From Bradyrhizobium sp. C9 (GTDB taxonomy: Bacteria > Pseudomonadota > Alphaproteobacteria > Rhizobiales > Xanthobacteraceae): a stretch of 64,000 nucleotides of DNA. The stretch lies in NCBI RefSeq assembly GCF_002532045.1, contig NZ_NWTG01000001.1, positions 744,001 through 808,000 of the forward strand, written 5' to 3'. The translations under genes and the position numbers were made by a program. Shown piece after piece: positions 10,279-19,674 of this stretch (position 1 is the first letter of the stretch; every line of letters starts with the position of its first letter). The notes beneath the pieces are model-generated. The model searched no databases. It was not told where the DNA came from and was given only the letters and a program-made list of their open reading frames with translations.

Positions 10279-11865
10279 ATGAGAGCTGAGGGCATAAAGA
10301 CGGTACGGCGTATCCTCTGCGTCTTTCCGCGCTATACGTCATCCTTTGGGACCTTCGAGCACTCCTATCCCCTGACCGACGGCGTCAAGGCGTTCATGCC
10401 GCCGCAGGGCCTGCTGCTGATCGCCGCATACCTCCCCGAGAATTGGCCGGTCCGTTTCGTCGACGAGAATCTACGTCCGGCGACGACGGAAGATTTCGAG
10501 TGGGCGGACGCAGTGTTCGTCAGCGGTATGCACATCCAGCGCCAGCAAATGAATGACATCTGCCATCGCGCGCATGATCATGGGCTGGTGGTCGCGATCG
10601 GCGGCCCGTCGGTCAGTGCCTGTCCGGACTACTATCCCGCATTCGACTACCTTCATGTCGGCGAGCTCGGCGATGCGACCAATGAGCTGATCAAACGTCT
10701 GGAGCAGGACACCCGTCGCCCCGACGAGCAGGTGGTGCTGAAGACCGTCGACCGCCTGCCGATGACGGAATTCCCGCTACCGGCCTATGAGCTCGCTGAA
10801 ACCAAGAAGTACTTCCTCGGCAGCATTCAGTTCTCGTCGGGCTGTCCCTATCAGTGCGAGTTTTGCGACATCCCCGGGCTCTATGGCCGCAATCCGCGGC
10901 TGAAGTCGCCGCAGCAGATCATTGCCGAGCTCGACAAGCTGCGCGCCTGCGGCGCGACCGACACCGTCTATTTCGTCGACGACAATTTCATCGGCAACCG
11001 TAAAGCGGCGGCCGAGCTGCTGCCGCACCTGATCGAGTGGCAGAAGCGGACCGGCTATGTCACGCGGCTCGCCTGCGAGGCGACGCTCAACATTGCCAAG
11101 CGTCCCGAGATCCTGGAGAAGATGCGCGAGGCCTTCTTCGTGACGATCTTCGTCGGCATCGAGACGCCCGATCCCGACGCGCTGAAGGCGATGCACAAGG
11201 ATCAGAACATGATGGTTCCGATCCTGGATGGCGTGCGCACCATCAATTCGTTCGGCATGGAGGTCGTCTCCGGCATCATCATGGGGCTCGACACCGACAA
11301 GCCCCAGACCGGCGACGCACTGATCTCCTTCGTCGAGGAGTCCCGGATTCCACTCCTGACCATCAACCTGCTGCAGGCGCTGCCGAAGACGCCGCTGTGG
11401 GATCGGCTCGAAAAGGCAGGAAGGCTGGTCGATGACGAGGGCCGCGACTCCAATGTCGAATTCCTGCTGCCCTATGAGGATGTGGTCAGCTCCTGGCGCA
11501 AATGCATGGAGATCGCGTACCAGCCCGAGAAGCTGTTCGAGCGCTATCTGCATCAATGCAACTATACTTACGCCAACCGCATCAAGGTGCCGGTCAGTCC
11601 GGAGATGAAGAGCTGGGCCAACATCCGGCGCGGCCTGATCATGCTGCGCAACATCTTCTGGAAGGTCGGCGTGCTCGGTGACTACAGGCGCGTGTTCTGG
11701 AAGTTTGCGCTCGGCCGGCTCAAGCACGGCGACATCGAGGGGCTGATCTCGGCGACGCTGGTTGCGCATCATCTGATCACGTTTGCGCGCGCAGCCTCCA
11801 GCGGCCGGCAGAACGCCTCGAACTACTCGATCCGGCTGCGCGAGGCTTCCGTTCCCGCCGAATGA
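10279..11865 (+). CDS. hpnP: Hopanoid C-2 methylase, B12-binding radical SAM protein
   Basis: 528 residues. The N-terminal ~150 residues form a cobalamin-binding Rossmann-type domain ([26 protein letters not shown]). The radical-SAM cluster motif is C189-x3-C193-x2-C196 in [15 protein letters not shown]. The product methylates hopanoids at C-2 using methylcobalamin and SAM, giving 2-methylhopanoids. Both the opening ([17 protein letters not shown]...) and the genomic context fit HpnP rather than other B12-radical SAM enzymes. It sits between eutB and eutC, five bases before the eutC start. In Rhodopseudomonas hpnP is under general-stress (EcfG) control, but I found no GGAAC-N16/17-CGTT promoter just upstream. 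A TTG 24 bases earlier is an alternative start. Confidence 0.9.
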   Translation: MRAEGIKTVRRILCVFPRYTSSFGTFEHSYPLTDGVKAFMPPQGLLLIAAYLPENWPVRFVDENLRPATTEDFEWADAVFVSGMHIQRQQMNDICHRAHDHGLVVAIGGPSVSACPDYYPAFDYLHVGELGDATNELIKRLEQDTRRPDEQVVLKTVDRLPMTEFPLPAYELAETKKYFLGSIQFSSGCPYQCEFCDIPGLYGRNPRLKSPQQIIAELDKLRACGATDTVYFVDDNFIGNRKAAAELLPHLIEWQKRTGYVTRLACEATLNIAKRPEILEKMREAFFVTIFVGIETPDPDALKAMHKDQNMMVPILDGVRTINSFGMEVVSGIIMGLDTDKPQTGDALISFVEESRIPLLTINLLQALPKTPLWDRLEKAGRLVDDEGRDSNVEFLLPYEDVVSSWRKCMEIAYQPEKLFERYLHQCNYTYANRIKVPVSPEMKSWANIRRGLIMLRNIFWKVGVLGDYRRVFWKFALGRLKHGDIEGLISATLVAHHLITFARAASSGRQNASNYSIRLREASVPAE

Positions 11866-11869
11866 CAGC

Positions 11870-12664
11870 ATGACGACACCGCCGGCGCCATCGTCCCCGT
11901 CGCTTCCCGATTTGCGCGAACTCACGCCGGCGCGCGTCGGTCTCGGGCGGTCGGGAGCCAGCCTGCCGACCGAGGCGCTGCTCTCGTTCACGCTCGACCA
12001 CGCCCGCGCCCGCGATGCCGTTCACGCGGCCTTCGACGCCAGCGGCATTACGGCCGGCCTTGCCGGCCTCGGCATCACGACGCACCAGGTGTCGAGCCAG
12101 GCGCCCGGCCGGCGTGATTATCTACGGCGGCCCGATCTCGGGCGCATGCTGGATTCCGTATCGCGGCGGTCGCTGGAAGGTCTCGGCATCACCGCATGCT
12201 CCTGCGCGGTCGTGGTCGGGGACGGCCTGTCACCGACAGCGGTCAATGTGCATGCCGTCGAATTGATCCGGCACCTCGTGCCGCACCTTGCGGCCGACAG
12301 CATCGACACCGGTGCGGTGGTCGTCGCGTCAGGCGCGCGCGTCGCGCTCGGCGACGAGATCGGCGCCATCATCGGCGCGCGCATGCTGGTGATGCTGATC
12401 GGCGAGCGCCCCGGTCTGTCCGCGCCCGACAGCCTTGGCGCCTATCTCACCTTCGCGCCGCGGATCGGCCTCACCGATGCCGACCGCAACTGCATCTCCA
12501 ACATCCACCGAGCCGGGCTGAGCTATCCGGAAGCCGCAGTCAGGATCGCGTGGCTTGTGCGCGAGGGGCTGGCACGCCAGATCACCGGGGTCGCGTTGAA
12601 GGATGAAAGCGGCGGTGGATCGTCACGGAATGCGCTACCGGGGTGTGACAAATCAGATACTTAA
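11870..12664 (+). CDS. eutC: Ethanolamine ammonia-lyase small subunit
   Basis: 264 residues from the ATG just after the hpnP stop. EutC binds the adenosylcobalamin cofactor and pairs with EutB. Family features: [31 protein letters not shown] near the start (residues ~23-53), [16 protein letters not shown], and [21 protein letters not shown]. The very short gap to hpnP implies one transcript eutB-hpnP-eutC, or at least hpnP-eutC. The length is slightly below that of enteric EutC but normal for the proteobacterial short form. Confidence 0.94.
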   Translation: MTTPPAPSSPSLPDLRELTPARVGLGRSGASLPTEALLSFTLDHARARDAVHAAFDASGITAGLAGLGITTHQVSSQAPGRRDYLRRPDLGRMLDSVSRRSLEGLGITACSCAVVVGDGLSPTAVNVHAVELIRHLVPHLAADSIDTGAVVVASGARVALGDEIGAIIGARMLVMLIGERPGLSAPDSLGAYLTFAPRIGLTDADRNCISNIHRAGLSYPEAAVRIAWLVREGLARQITGVALKDESGGGSSRNALPGCDKSDT

Positions 12665-12861
12665 TAGTGGGGATGAGCGGTTCCCCGCGCATTTGGTTGT
12701 ACCCTCGCGCTTGCGAGCAAAGGGGCGGACAGGTAAAACCGGCGCCGGTCAATATTCGCGTGTTTTCAAGGACTAGCGCCGATCAGCCGCGCTCACCCGC
12801 CTCATTCGCGCCCCTAGACCCAAGCTAGACAGATTGAGCCGTTTTCAGAACTGGACAGGGC

Positions 12862-15246
12862 ATGCTCGAAAAGAACTCCGAAAGTCAGGTCCACGTCGAG
12901 AAAGTCGAAGAACCGCGGACGGGCCCCAGCATCGCGTTCGGGATCGAGCGTCTCGGCCTGATCCCGATGCGGGCGCCGATCCTGTCCTGCATCGTGCTCG
13001 TCCTGTTGCTGATCGGCGCGGTGTTCGGCGTACATCGGATCAAGATCGACGACTCGCTGTCGCAGCTGTTCCGTTCCGAATCCAAGGACTACAAGCAATA
13101 TGAGGCGGTGACCAAGCGTTTCCCGGCGACCGAATTCGACGTCCTCGTCGTGGTCGAAGGCAAGACGCTGCTTTCACGTGACAACCTCGGCAAGCTCCGT
13201 GACATGGTCACAGACCTGCAGCTCGTCGAGGGCGTGCGCGGCCTGGTGTCGCTGTTCTCCGCGCGCCAGGCGCCGGAGCCCGGCAAGCTGCCGGCGGCAC
13301 TGTTCCCGAATGAACTTCCCGAGGGCGCGGCCTACGACAAGTTCGTCGAGACCGTCAAAAGCAACGAGATCATCCGCGGCAAGCTGCTGTCGGAGGACGG
13401 CACGCTCGCGCTGGTCGTGCTGTCGCTCGAGCCCGAAGTGGTCGGCAGCAACAAGCTCGGCAAGGTGGTCGGGGACATCAGGAAGATCATGGCCGACGAT
13501 CTCGGCGGCAGCGGGCTCAATGCCCAGCTGTCCGGCGTGCCGGTCATGCAGCTTGAGATCCGCAATGCGGTCGAGCGCGACGGCCTGACCTACAACATTC
13601 TCGGCATCCTCGCCGGCTGCGTCATCGCCATCATCTTCTTCCGCAAGATATCCTTCATGGTGGCGGCGGCGTTCCCGCCGATGATCGCGATCCTGCTCGC
13701 GCTCGGCGGTCTCGGCTGGGCCAATTTCAATCTCAACATGTTCCTCAACGTGATGACGCCGCTCATCATGGTGATCAGCTTCTCCGACTCGATGCAGCTG
13801 ACATTCGCGGCACGCGACCGGCTGATCGCGGGGCAGGACAAGTTCACCGCGTTCAAGAACGCGGTGCTGGTGGTCGGCCCGGCCTGCGTGCTGACGCACG
13901 GCACCGCGGGCATTTCCTTCATCGCGCTGCAGTTCTCGGATTCCGACCTGATCCGCAAGTTCGGCGAGGCCGGGCTTGCGGCGACCATCATCGCGCTGGT
14001 CGCGGTGCTGTCGCTGGTGCCGGTGTTCGGTATCCTGCTGGTGCGCAACGAGAAGGTCTTTGCGGTCAAGTTCCAGAGCGCCGATGCCGGCGTGCAGGCG
14101 CTGCGCAATTTCTGCTACTGGATCGCGGTGCGCATGGTCGGCCGTCCCGGGCTGTTCAGCTTGCTCGCGCTGATCGTCGTCGGCGGGCTCGGCATCATCT
14201 ACGCCAATCTGGAGCCGCGCTACCGGCTCGCCGACCAGGTGCCGGACAAGCGGCAGGCGGTGGAGGCGTCGAGCCGGCTCGACGCCAAGCTGACGGGCGC
14301 CAATCCCGTCGACGTGCTGATCGAATTCCCCAAGGGCCAATCGCTCTATTCGCCGGAGACGCTGAAGACGATCGCCGACGTTCATGCGATGGTCGAAGAC
14401 AGCGCCGGCGTCGGCAACGTCTGGTCGCTGGAGACCCTGCGGCGCTGGCTCGCCGAGAAGGCCGGCAGCAACGATGTCGCCACGCTGAAGGAATATGTCA
14501 GCGTGATTCCCGAACATCTCGTGCGCCGCTTCATCTCGAAGGACCAGGATGCGGTCGTGGTGTCGGGCCGCGTCCCGGATCTCGACTCGAGCCAGCTGCT
14601 TCCGGTGGTGAACAAGCTCGATCACTCGCTGGACAAGGTGCGCGCCGAGCATCCCGGCTACGAGATCGCGGTCACCGGCCTGTCGGTGATTGCCGCGCGC
14701 AACAGCGCCAACATGATCGAGAAGCTCAACCGCGGCCTCACCGTCGAGTTCGCGCTGGTCGCGATCTTCATCGGGCTGGCGTTCCGCTCGGTCGTGGTGA
14801 TGTTCTCCTGCATCCTGCCCGGCATCTTCCCGGTGGTGCTGTCAGGCACGGTGCTGTGGCTGCTCGGGGAGGGGCTGCAATTCGCCAGCGTCGTGGCGTT
14901 GACCGTGTCGTTCGGCCTCGGGCTGAGCGCCACCATCCACTTCCTCAATCGGCTGCGGCTCGAGACCAAGCCCGGTGTCACGCCGGAGCTTGCGGTGGAG
15001 CGCGCCACCGTGCTGGTCGGCCCGGCGCTGATCCTGACCACGGTGGTGCTGGCCTGCGGCCTCGTCGTCACCGTGTTCTCCGACCTGCCGTCGCTGCGGC
15101 TGTTCGGCTGGCTCAGCGCGTTCTCGATGGTTGCGGCCCTGGTCGCAGACCTCTTCATCCTGCGGCCGACCTCGATGTTCCTGATCAACCTGTCGCAAAA
15201 ACTCCGCGGCAGGGGCGGGCAACCGGCGCCGATCGAAAAGGCCTGA
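12862..15246 (+). CDS. MMPL/RND-family transporter in the hopanoid locus (HpnN-like paralogue)
   Basis: 794 residues with the RND plan of two repeats: TM1 (~45-65), a large periplasmic loop, five more membrane segments at ~245-400, a second TM7 (~425-450), a second loop and a final cluster at ~625-780. It resembles the second transporter at 29508 in topology but is shorter and divergent in sequence. Known: HpnN-type RND proteins move hopanoids to the outer membrane. Inferred: this copy exports a hopanoid or related lipid, or acts on another apolar substrate. It is the last gene before a strong terminator at 15255-15300. The name hpnN fits the other copy better because of its length and its place next to ispH/hpnH. 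Confidence 0.8.
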   Translation: MLEKNSESQVHVEKVEEPRTGPSIAFGIERLGLIPMRAPILSCIVLVLLLIGAVFGVHRIKIDDSLSQLFRSESKDYKQYEAVTKRFPATEFDVLVVVEGKTLLSRDNLGKLRDMVTDLQLVEGVRGLVSLFSARQAPEPGKLPAALFPNELPEGAAYDKFVETVKSNEIIRGKLLSEDGTLALVVLSLEPEVVGSNKLGKVVGDIRKIMADDLGGSGLNAQLSGVPVMQLEIRNAVERDGLTYNILGILAGCVIAIIFFRKISFMVAAAFPPMIAILLALGGLGWANFNLNMFLNVMTPLIMVISFSDSMQLTFAARDRLIAGQDKFTAFKNAVLVVGPACVLTHGTAGISFIALQFSDSDLIRKFGEAGLAATIIALVAVLSLVPVFGILLVRNEKVFAVKFQSADAGVQALRNFCYWIAVRMVGRPGLFSLLALIVVGGLGIIYANLEPRYRLADQVPDKRQAVEASSRLDAKLTGANPVDVLIEFPKGQSLYSPETLKTIADVHAMVEDSAGVGNVWSLETLRRWLAEKAGSNDVATLKEYVSVIPEHLVRRFISKDQDAVVVSGRVPDLDSSQLLPVVNKLDHSLDKVRAEHPGYEIAVTGLSVIAARNSANMIEKLNRGLTVEFALVAIFIGLAFRSVVVMFSCILPGIFPVVLSGTVLWLLGEGLQFASVVALTVSFGLGLSATIHFLNRLRLETKPGVTPELAVERATVLVGPALILTTVVLACGLVVTVFSDLPSLRLFGWLSAFSMVAALVADLFILRPTSMFLINLSQKLRGRGGQPAPIEKA

Positions 15247-15254
15247 TCGGCCGA

Positions 15255-15300
15255 AACAAAAAGGCCCGGTTCCGAGTGATCGGAACCGGGCCTTTTTGTT
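15255..15300. terminator. Bidirectional rho-independent terminator
   Basis: A near-perfect hairpin with ~20-base arms around AAAAAGGCCCGGTTCC and its complement. It has an A-run on one side and a T-run on the other, so it can stop both the plus-strand transporter transcript and the minus-strand gene ending at 15325. Confidence 0.92.
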
Positions 15301-15324
15301 GGCCAGTGAGATCGTTCTGAAGCG

Positions 15325-15852
15325 TCAGGTCTTCGTCATCGTGATAGTGACGCCGCGGATTTCGCCCTTCGAGTCGATCTGCACCACCTGCTTGGAGCCG
15401 TTGGTCTGCAGGTTCAGGTTTGCGGCAAAGCCGGAGGCCTCGACGAACACGTCGATCCGGCCGCCACCGGCGGTGCCCTGCAAATTGCCAAAGATGTTGC
15501 GGCTCGCCTCGCTCCAGTTGCCGGAGATCCGGTCGCCCTGGCTGGTGACGTCGCTGGAGAGGTCGAACTTGTAGCTGTCGCTGGCGCAATGCAGCGACTG
15601 CTTCAGGTTCATGCCCGATGGCGCGACCTTGTAGTCTGCCTTGCAACGAATCCGTTCGGTCGTGCCGTTGGACAACGCCACCGTGCCCGTTCCGGTCCAC
15701 GAGCCGGCAAAACCGGCAAACGGACCGTTCGCCTGGGCATGGACTGCGGAGGCAGACAGCATCAGTGCGGCGCTGACGCCCACAGCCCTGAGGGCCTGAC
15801 CATAAAGGCTGGAACCAAACAGTTTCATTTTGAATTTTCCCATCAAAATCAA
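15325..15852 (-). CDS. Secreted protein of unknown function
   Basis: 175 residues if read from the first ATG; in-frame ATGs at 15843 and 15828 are alternatives. A signal peptide is visible (AVGVSAALMLSASAVHAQA). The mature part contains FAGSWTGTGTVALSNGTTERIRCKADYKV, which reads like a small lipocalin or beta-barrel domain with two cysteines, and it ends in alternating polar/apolar strands. Similar small periplasmic proteins are common in Bradyrhizobium, but I do not recognise a function. It converges on the MMPL gene and shares its terminator, so it is probably independent of the hopanoid genes. Confidence 0.75.
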   Translation of the reverse strand: MILMGKFKMKLFGSSLYGQALRAVGVSAALMLSASAVHAQANGPFAGFAGSWTGTGTVALSNGTTERIRCKADYKVAPSGMNLKQSLHCASDSYKFDLSSDVTSQGDRISGNWSEASRNIFGNLQGTAGGGRIDVFVEASGFAANLNLQTNGSKQVVQIDSKGEIRGVTITMTKT

Positions 15853-16233
15853 CGCCTCTTTCGCAAGAAAGCGTCTCGCCGCATCGAAGGTTTAGTGTCA
15901 CCCAGGAATGTTAGGTTCAAACGACAGAAGCGGCGTGCGCGAGCCCTGTCGTCATTGAACAGAATCAGAAACCATTGGCCTCATGATGGCATCTAGCTTT
16001 GCACAAGTGCGCTCCGCAATACCCAAACGCGACAAAGTGATGGCATGAATCGTTGTTATCAATCAATGGCTTAGGCGGGGGTTTACAGCGCCGCAAATTT
16101 AGCCGCATTTAGCAGTGCTTGTCGTCAATCCGTTGCCGCGTTACGTGGCGTCTGCAATCCCCAAAATCCGTCCCGGCCATGCCGAAACGCGCTTCGGGAA
16201 CAGATTTTCTGCTGTCGGAAATGAAGGAATACG
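15853..16233. other. Intergenic stretch without a supported gene
   Basis: About 380 bases between divergent genes, relatively AT-rich around 15960-16110. It should hold the promoters of the secreted protein (minus) and the cysteine-rich protein (plus). No hairpin repeat, RNA gene or coding frame with convincing codon use was seen. Confidence 0.5.
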
Positions 16234-16470
16234 ATGCGTAAATTTCTCCTGGCTGTTGCCGTGTTGTCGATCCCGCTCTCGTCCAGCGCCTTCGCCCAGC
16301 AGCAAGGGCGCGGCACGCCCGATGAGCAGAAGGCCTGCACGCGCGACGTGCAGCGTCACTGCCGCTCCGTCATCGATCAGGGCGATTTCACCATTCTCGC
16401 CTGCCTGCAGCAGAACCGCAGCAAGATCAGCGCCGCCTGCGACCAGGTGCTGAAGACCCACGGCCAATAA
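16234..16470 (+). CDS. Small secreted cysteine-rich repeat protein
   Basis: 78 residues with a clear signal peptide (MRKFLLAVAVLSIPLSSSAFA). The mature ~57 residues contain four cysteines in the pattern C-x8-C-x14-C-x12-C (CTRDVQRHC ... ILACLQQ ... AACDQVL). This resembles the cysteine-rich (GLG1/FGFR1-type) repeat found singly in many rhizobial periplasmic proteins. Function unknown; the cysteines probably form two disulfides. It lies just before the hpnC operon on the same strand, but with a ~195-base gap and a likely separate hpnC promoter between them. Confidence 0.8.
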   Translation: MRKFLLAVAVLSIPLSSSAFAQQQGRGTPDEQKACTRDVQRHCRSVIDQGDFTILACLQQNRSKISAACDQVLKTHGQ

Positions 16471-16561
16471 GACCGGATTCAGGTCTCAAGGGACCGCTAT
16501 CGACACCGCGGCTGGCAGCCATGCCGGCTGCGGCCACATATGCTGGCGGTCACAGATAGCA

Positions 16562-16590
16562 TTGGTTTTGGTGGCGTATTCCCCTATATG
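16562..16590 (+). promoter_or_regulatory. Candidate sigma-70-type promoter for the hpnC operon
   Basis: TTGGTT (16562-16567), 17 bases, then TATATG (16585-16590), about 77 bases before the hpnC start. Spacing and AT content fit a housekeeping promoter in otherwise GC-rich DNA. This is a pattern match only. Confidence 0.35.
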
Positions 16591-16666
16591 GGGCTCGCAA
16601 ATCCCCCGCATGCGCCTGACCGTCCGCGCCTGCGTCGTGCCATGACCAGTGTAGCCCAAATTTCCC

Positions 16667-17545
16667 ATGACCACCGCGAGCGACCTGCGATCCGGAAAGA
16701 CCCACCGCGACGAGAATTTTCCGGTCGCGTCGTGGATCATTCATCCGCGGCATCGTGCCCTGATCCTGGCCTTCTATAATTTCGTCCGCACCGCCGACGA
16801 TATCGCCGATCACGCCACGCTGCCGCCTGAGGAGAAGCTGCGCTATCTCGACCTCATGGAGGCCGAGCTGCTCGGCAATGGCGATAGCCAGAAGGAAGCG
16901 GTCAGCCTGCGCCGCGCCTTTGCCGAGCGCGGCATGCCGCCGCGGCATGCGCTCGACGTGCTGGTGGCGTTCCGCCTCGACGTCACCAAGCTGCGCTACG
17001 AAAACTGGGACGACGTGATCGACTATTGCCGCTACTCGGCGATGCCGGTCGGGCGCTTCATGCTCGACGTGCATGGCGAGGATATTTCGACCTGGGCGGC
17101 GTCGGACGCGCTCTGCGCCGGATTGCAGATCAACAATCACCTGCAGGACTGCGGCAAGGACTACCGGAACCTGAACCGCGTCTATCTGCCGCGCGATGCG
17201 CTGGCCGCTGTGGGTGCGACCGTCGAGATGCTCGGCGAGGCGAAGTCGCAGCCGGCCCTGCTCAAATGCCTGCAGGCGCTCGCGGTGCGCACCGAGGCGC
17301 TGCTCGACCAGAGCAAGCCGCTCGCCGCCGAAGTGAAGGATTTCCGGCTCGGGCTCGAGATCTCGGTGATCCAGGCATTCGCCGACAAGATCGTCAACAT
17401 GCTGAAGGTGCGCGACCCGCTCAGCGAACGCGTGCATCTGGGCCCGGTCGAATTGCTGCTGCAGAGCCTTGGCGGCGTCGCCGGCGAGACTGCGCGGCGC
17501 ACGATCGGACGGCGTGCGGTCTCCAAGACGGCGGCAGGGGCATGA
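16667..17545 (+). CDS. hpnC: Hydroxysqualene synthase
   Basis: 292 residues, squalene/phytoene synthase fold. HpnC converts presqualene diphosphate to hydroxysqualene, the second step of the three-enzyme HpnCDE route to squalene. The first aspartate-rich motif is FVRTADDIADH (~residues 39-49) and the second is NHLQDCGKDYRN (~152-163). It is the first gene of hpnC-hpnD-hpnE-shc-hpnG; its stop overlaps the hpnD start (ATGA). Confidence 0.93.
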   Translation: MTTASDLRSGKTHRDENFPVASWIIHPRHRALILAFYNFVRTADDIADHATLPPEEKLRYLDLMEAELLGNGDSQKEAVSLRRAFAERGMPPRHALDVLVAFRLDVTKLRYENWDDVIDYCRYSAMPVGRFMLDVHGEDISTWAASDALCAGLQINNHLQDCGKDYRNLNRVYLPRDALAAVGATVEMLGEAKSQPALLKCLQALAVRTEALLDQSKPLAAEVKDFRLGLEISVIQAFADKIVNMLKVRDPLSERVHLGPVELLLQSLGGVAGETARRTIGRRAVSKTAAGA

Positions 17546-18378
17546 GTGCTGAGGCGGCGGCCAACGCAAATTACGGAAGCACCGCGTCGGGCAGCTCGTT
17601 CTATGCCGCGATGCGCATCCTGCCGCACGCGCAGCGCGAGGCGATGTTCCAGATCTACAGCTTCTGTCGGCAGGTCGACGACATCGCCGATTCCGACGGT
17701 CCGCGGCCGGAGCGCCTGGCCGCCTTGCAGCAATGGCGCGACGATATCGATGCGCTGTATGCGGGGCATCCGCCGGCGCGGCTGAAGGACTATGTTGCGT
17801 CGGTGAAGGCCTTCGGCCTGAAGCGCGAGGATTTCGTCGCGATCGTCGACGGCATGGAGATGGACGTGCCGCAGGACATCCGCGCGCCCGATCTTGCGAC
17901 GCTCGATCTGTATTGCGATCGCGTCGCTAGTGCGGTCGGCCGGCTGTCGGTGCGCGTGTTCGGCCTGCCCGAGGAAGACGGCATCCAGCTCGCCTACCAT
18001 CTCGGCCGCGCGCTGCAGCTCACCAACATCCTGCGCGACATCGACGAGGATGCCGGTCTTGGCCGGCTCTATTTGCCGCGCGAATGGCTCTGGCACGCCG
18101 GCATCACCAACAACGACCCGGCCCGCGTCACTGCCGACCGCGCGCTGCCGAAAGTGTGCGCGCCGCTTGCCGAGCGCGCCAAGATGCACTTCCAGAAGTC
18201 CGACGAGATCATGAATCGCAATTCGCGCCGTGCCGTGCGCGCGCCGCGGATCATGTCGAAATACTACCGCGCGATCCTCGATCTCCTGATCGCGCGCGGC
18301 TTCGCCGCTCCGCGTGAGCCGGTGCGTGTGTCCAAGGCCGCCAAGATCGGCATTCTTCTTCGTTACGCGATCATCTGA
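17542..18378 (+). CDS. hpnD: Presqualene diphosphate synthase
   Basis: 278 residues. HpnD condenses two farnesyl diphosphates into presqualene diphosphate. Motifs: SFYAAMRILPHAQREAMF, the aspartate-rich FCRQVDDIADSDG, and the second site LTNILRDIDEDAGLGRLYLP. The ATG overlaps the hpnC stop by four bases and its own stop shares one base with the hpnE start (TGATG), so the three enzymes are translationally coupled. Confidence 0.94.
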   Translation: MSAEAAANANYGSTASGSSFYAAMRILPHAQREAMFQIYSFCRQVDDIADSDGPRPERLAALQQWRDDIDALYAGHPPARLKDYVASVKAFGLKREDFVAIVDGMEMDVPQDIRAPDLATLDLYCDRVASAVGRLSVRVFGLPEEDGIQLAYHLGRALQLTNILRDIDEDAGLGRLYLPREWLWHAGITNNDPARVTADRALPKVCAPLAERAKMHFQKSDEIMNRNSRRAVRAPRIMSKYYRAILDLLIARGFAAPREPVRVSKAAKIGILLRYAII

Positions 18379-19628
18379 TGCAAAAGACCGTTCATATCAT
18401 CGGTGCCGGTATTTCCGGCCTCTCCGCGGCCGTGCGGCTCGCCAATGGCGGCTACAAGGTTGCCGTTCACGAGGCGACGCAGCAGGCCGGTGGCCGCTGC
18501 CGTTCCTATTTCGACGCCGCCACCAATCTCACCATCGACAACGGCAACCATCTGCTGCTGTCGGGCAACCGCCACGCGCTGAGCTACGCGCGCTCGATCG
18601 GCACCGAGGCCGGCCTCGTGGGACCTGCGCGCGCGCAGTTTCCGTTCGTCGATCTGGCGTCCGGCCAACGCTGGCAGCTCGACCTCGGCGATTCCCGCCT
18701 GCCGCTGTGGGTGTTCGACGAGGCGCGCCGCGTCCCCGACACCGGTCTGCGCGATTATCTCGCATTGGCGCCGCTGGCCTGGGCCGGCGCCGAGGCGCTG
18801 GTCGGCAACACGATTCCCTGCAAGGGAACGCTGTATGACCGCCTGGTGCAGCCGCTGCTGCTCGCGGCATTGAACGTCGATCCGCCGGAAGGCTCGGCCG
18901 GGCTTGCCGGCGCCATCGTGCGCGAGACGCTGCTTGCCGGCGGGCAGGCCTGCCGTCCACTGATCGCGCGCGACGGCCTGAGCTCGGTGCTGATCGAGCC
19001 GGCCGTGAAGCTGCTGCAGGAGCGAGGCCACAGTGTCCAGTTCAGTCACGAATTGCGTACGCTTGGCATGTCGGGTGATCGCATCAGCGAGCTCGACTTC
19101 GGCGGTGGCGACAAGATCACGCTGGCGGCCGACGATGCCGTCGTGCTCGCGGTGCCGCCGCGCGCTGCGGCAACCCTGCTGCCCGGCCTGAAGACCCCGA
19201 CCAAATTCCGCGCCATCGTCAATGCACATTTCCGCGTCGATCCGCCGCGCGACGCCGCGCCCATTCTCGGCGTGGTCGGCGGCCTCGTGGAGTGGCTGTT
19301 TGCGTTCCCGCAGCGTCTGTCGGTGACGATCAGCAACGGCGACCGCCTGGTCGACATGCCGCGCGAGGAGCTCGCGCAGGCGATCTGGCGGGATATCTGC
19401 AAGGCGTCCGGCATTTCCGGCGACCTGCCGCCGTGGCAGATCGTGCGCGAGCGCCGCGCCACATTTGAGGCGACGCCGGAACAGAACGCCCTGCGTCCGG
19501 GGCCCGCGACAGCGCAAAAAAACCTGTTCCTTGCCGGCGACTGGACTGCTACCGGGTTGCCGGCAACCATCGAGGGGTCGGTGCGGTCGGGTGATCGCGC
19601 CGCAGATCTGGTTCTGGCCCGGCGTTAG
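18378..19628 (+). CDS. hpnE: Hydroxysqualene dehydroxylase (FAD-dependent)
   Basis: 416 residues. An N-terminal FAD-binding Rossmann motif GAGISGLSAAVRLA (~8-21) is followed by an amine-oxidase-like body and the C-terminal FAD motif FLAGDWTATGLPATIEGSVRSG. HpnE reduces hydroxysqualene to squalene, the cyclase substrate. It is coupled to hpnD by a one-base overlap. The gene ends ~46 bases before the shc start. Confidence 0.94.
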   Translation: MQKTVHIIGAGISGLSAAVRLANGGYKVAVHEATQQAGGRCRSYFDAATNLTIDNGNHLLLSGNRHALSYARSIGTEAGLVGPARAQFPFVDLASGQRWQLDLGDSRLPLWVFDEARRVPDTGLRDYLALAPLAWAGAEALVGNTIPCKGTLYDRLVQPLLLAALNVDPPEGSAGLAGAIVRETLLAGGQACRPLIARDGLSSVLIEPAVKLLQERGHSVQFSHELRTLGMSGDRISELDFGGGDKITLAADDAVVLAVPPRAAATLLPGLKTPTKFRAIVNAHFRVDPPRDAAPILGVVGGLVEWLFAFPQRLSVTISNGDRLVDMPREELAQAIWRDICKASGISGDLPPWQIVRERRATFEATPEQNALRPGPATAQKNLFLAGDWTATGLPATIEGSVRSGDRAADLVLARR

Positions 19629-19674
19629 ATTCGACCTGTTAAGCGGCCGCGGCTTTCGATCAGCCCGGTCCGCA

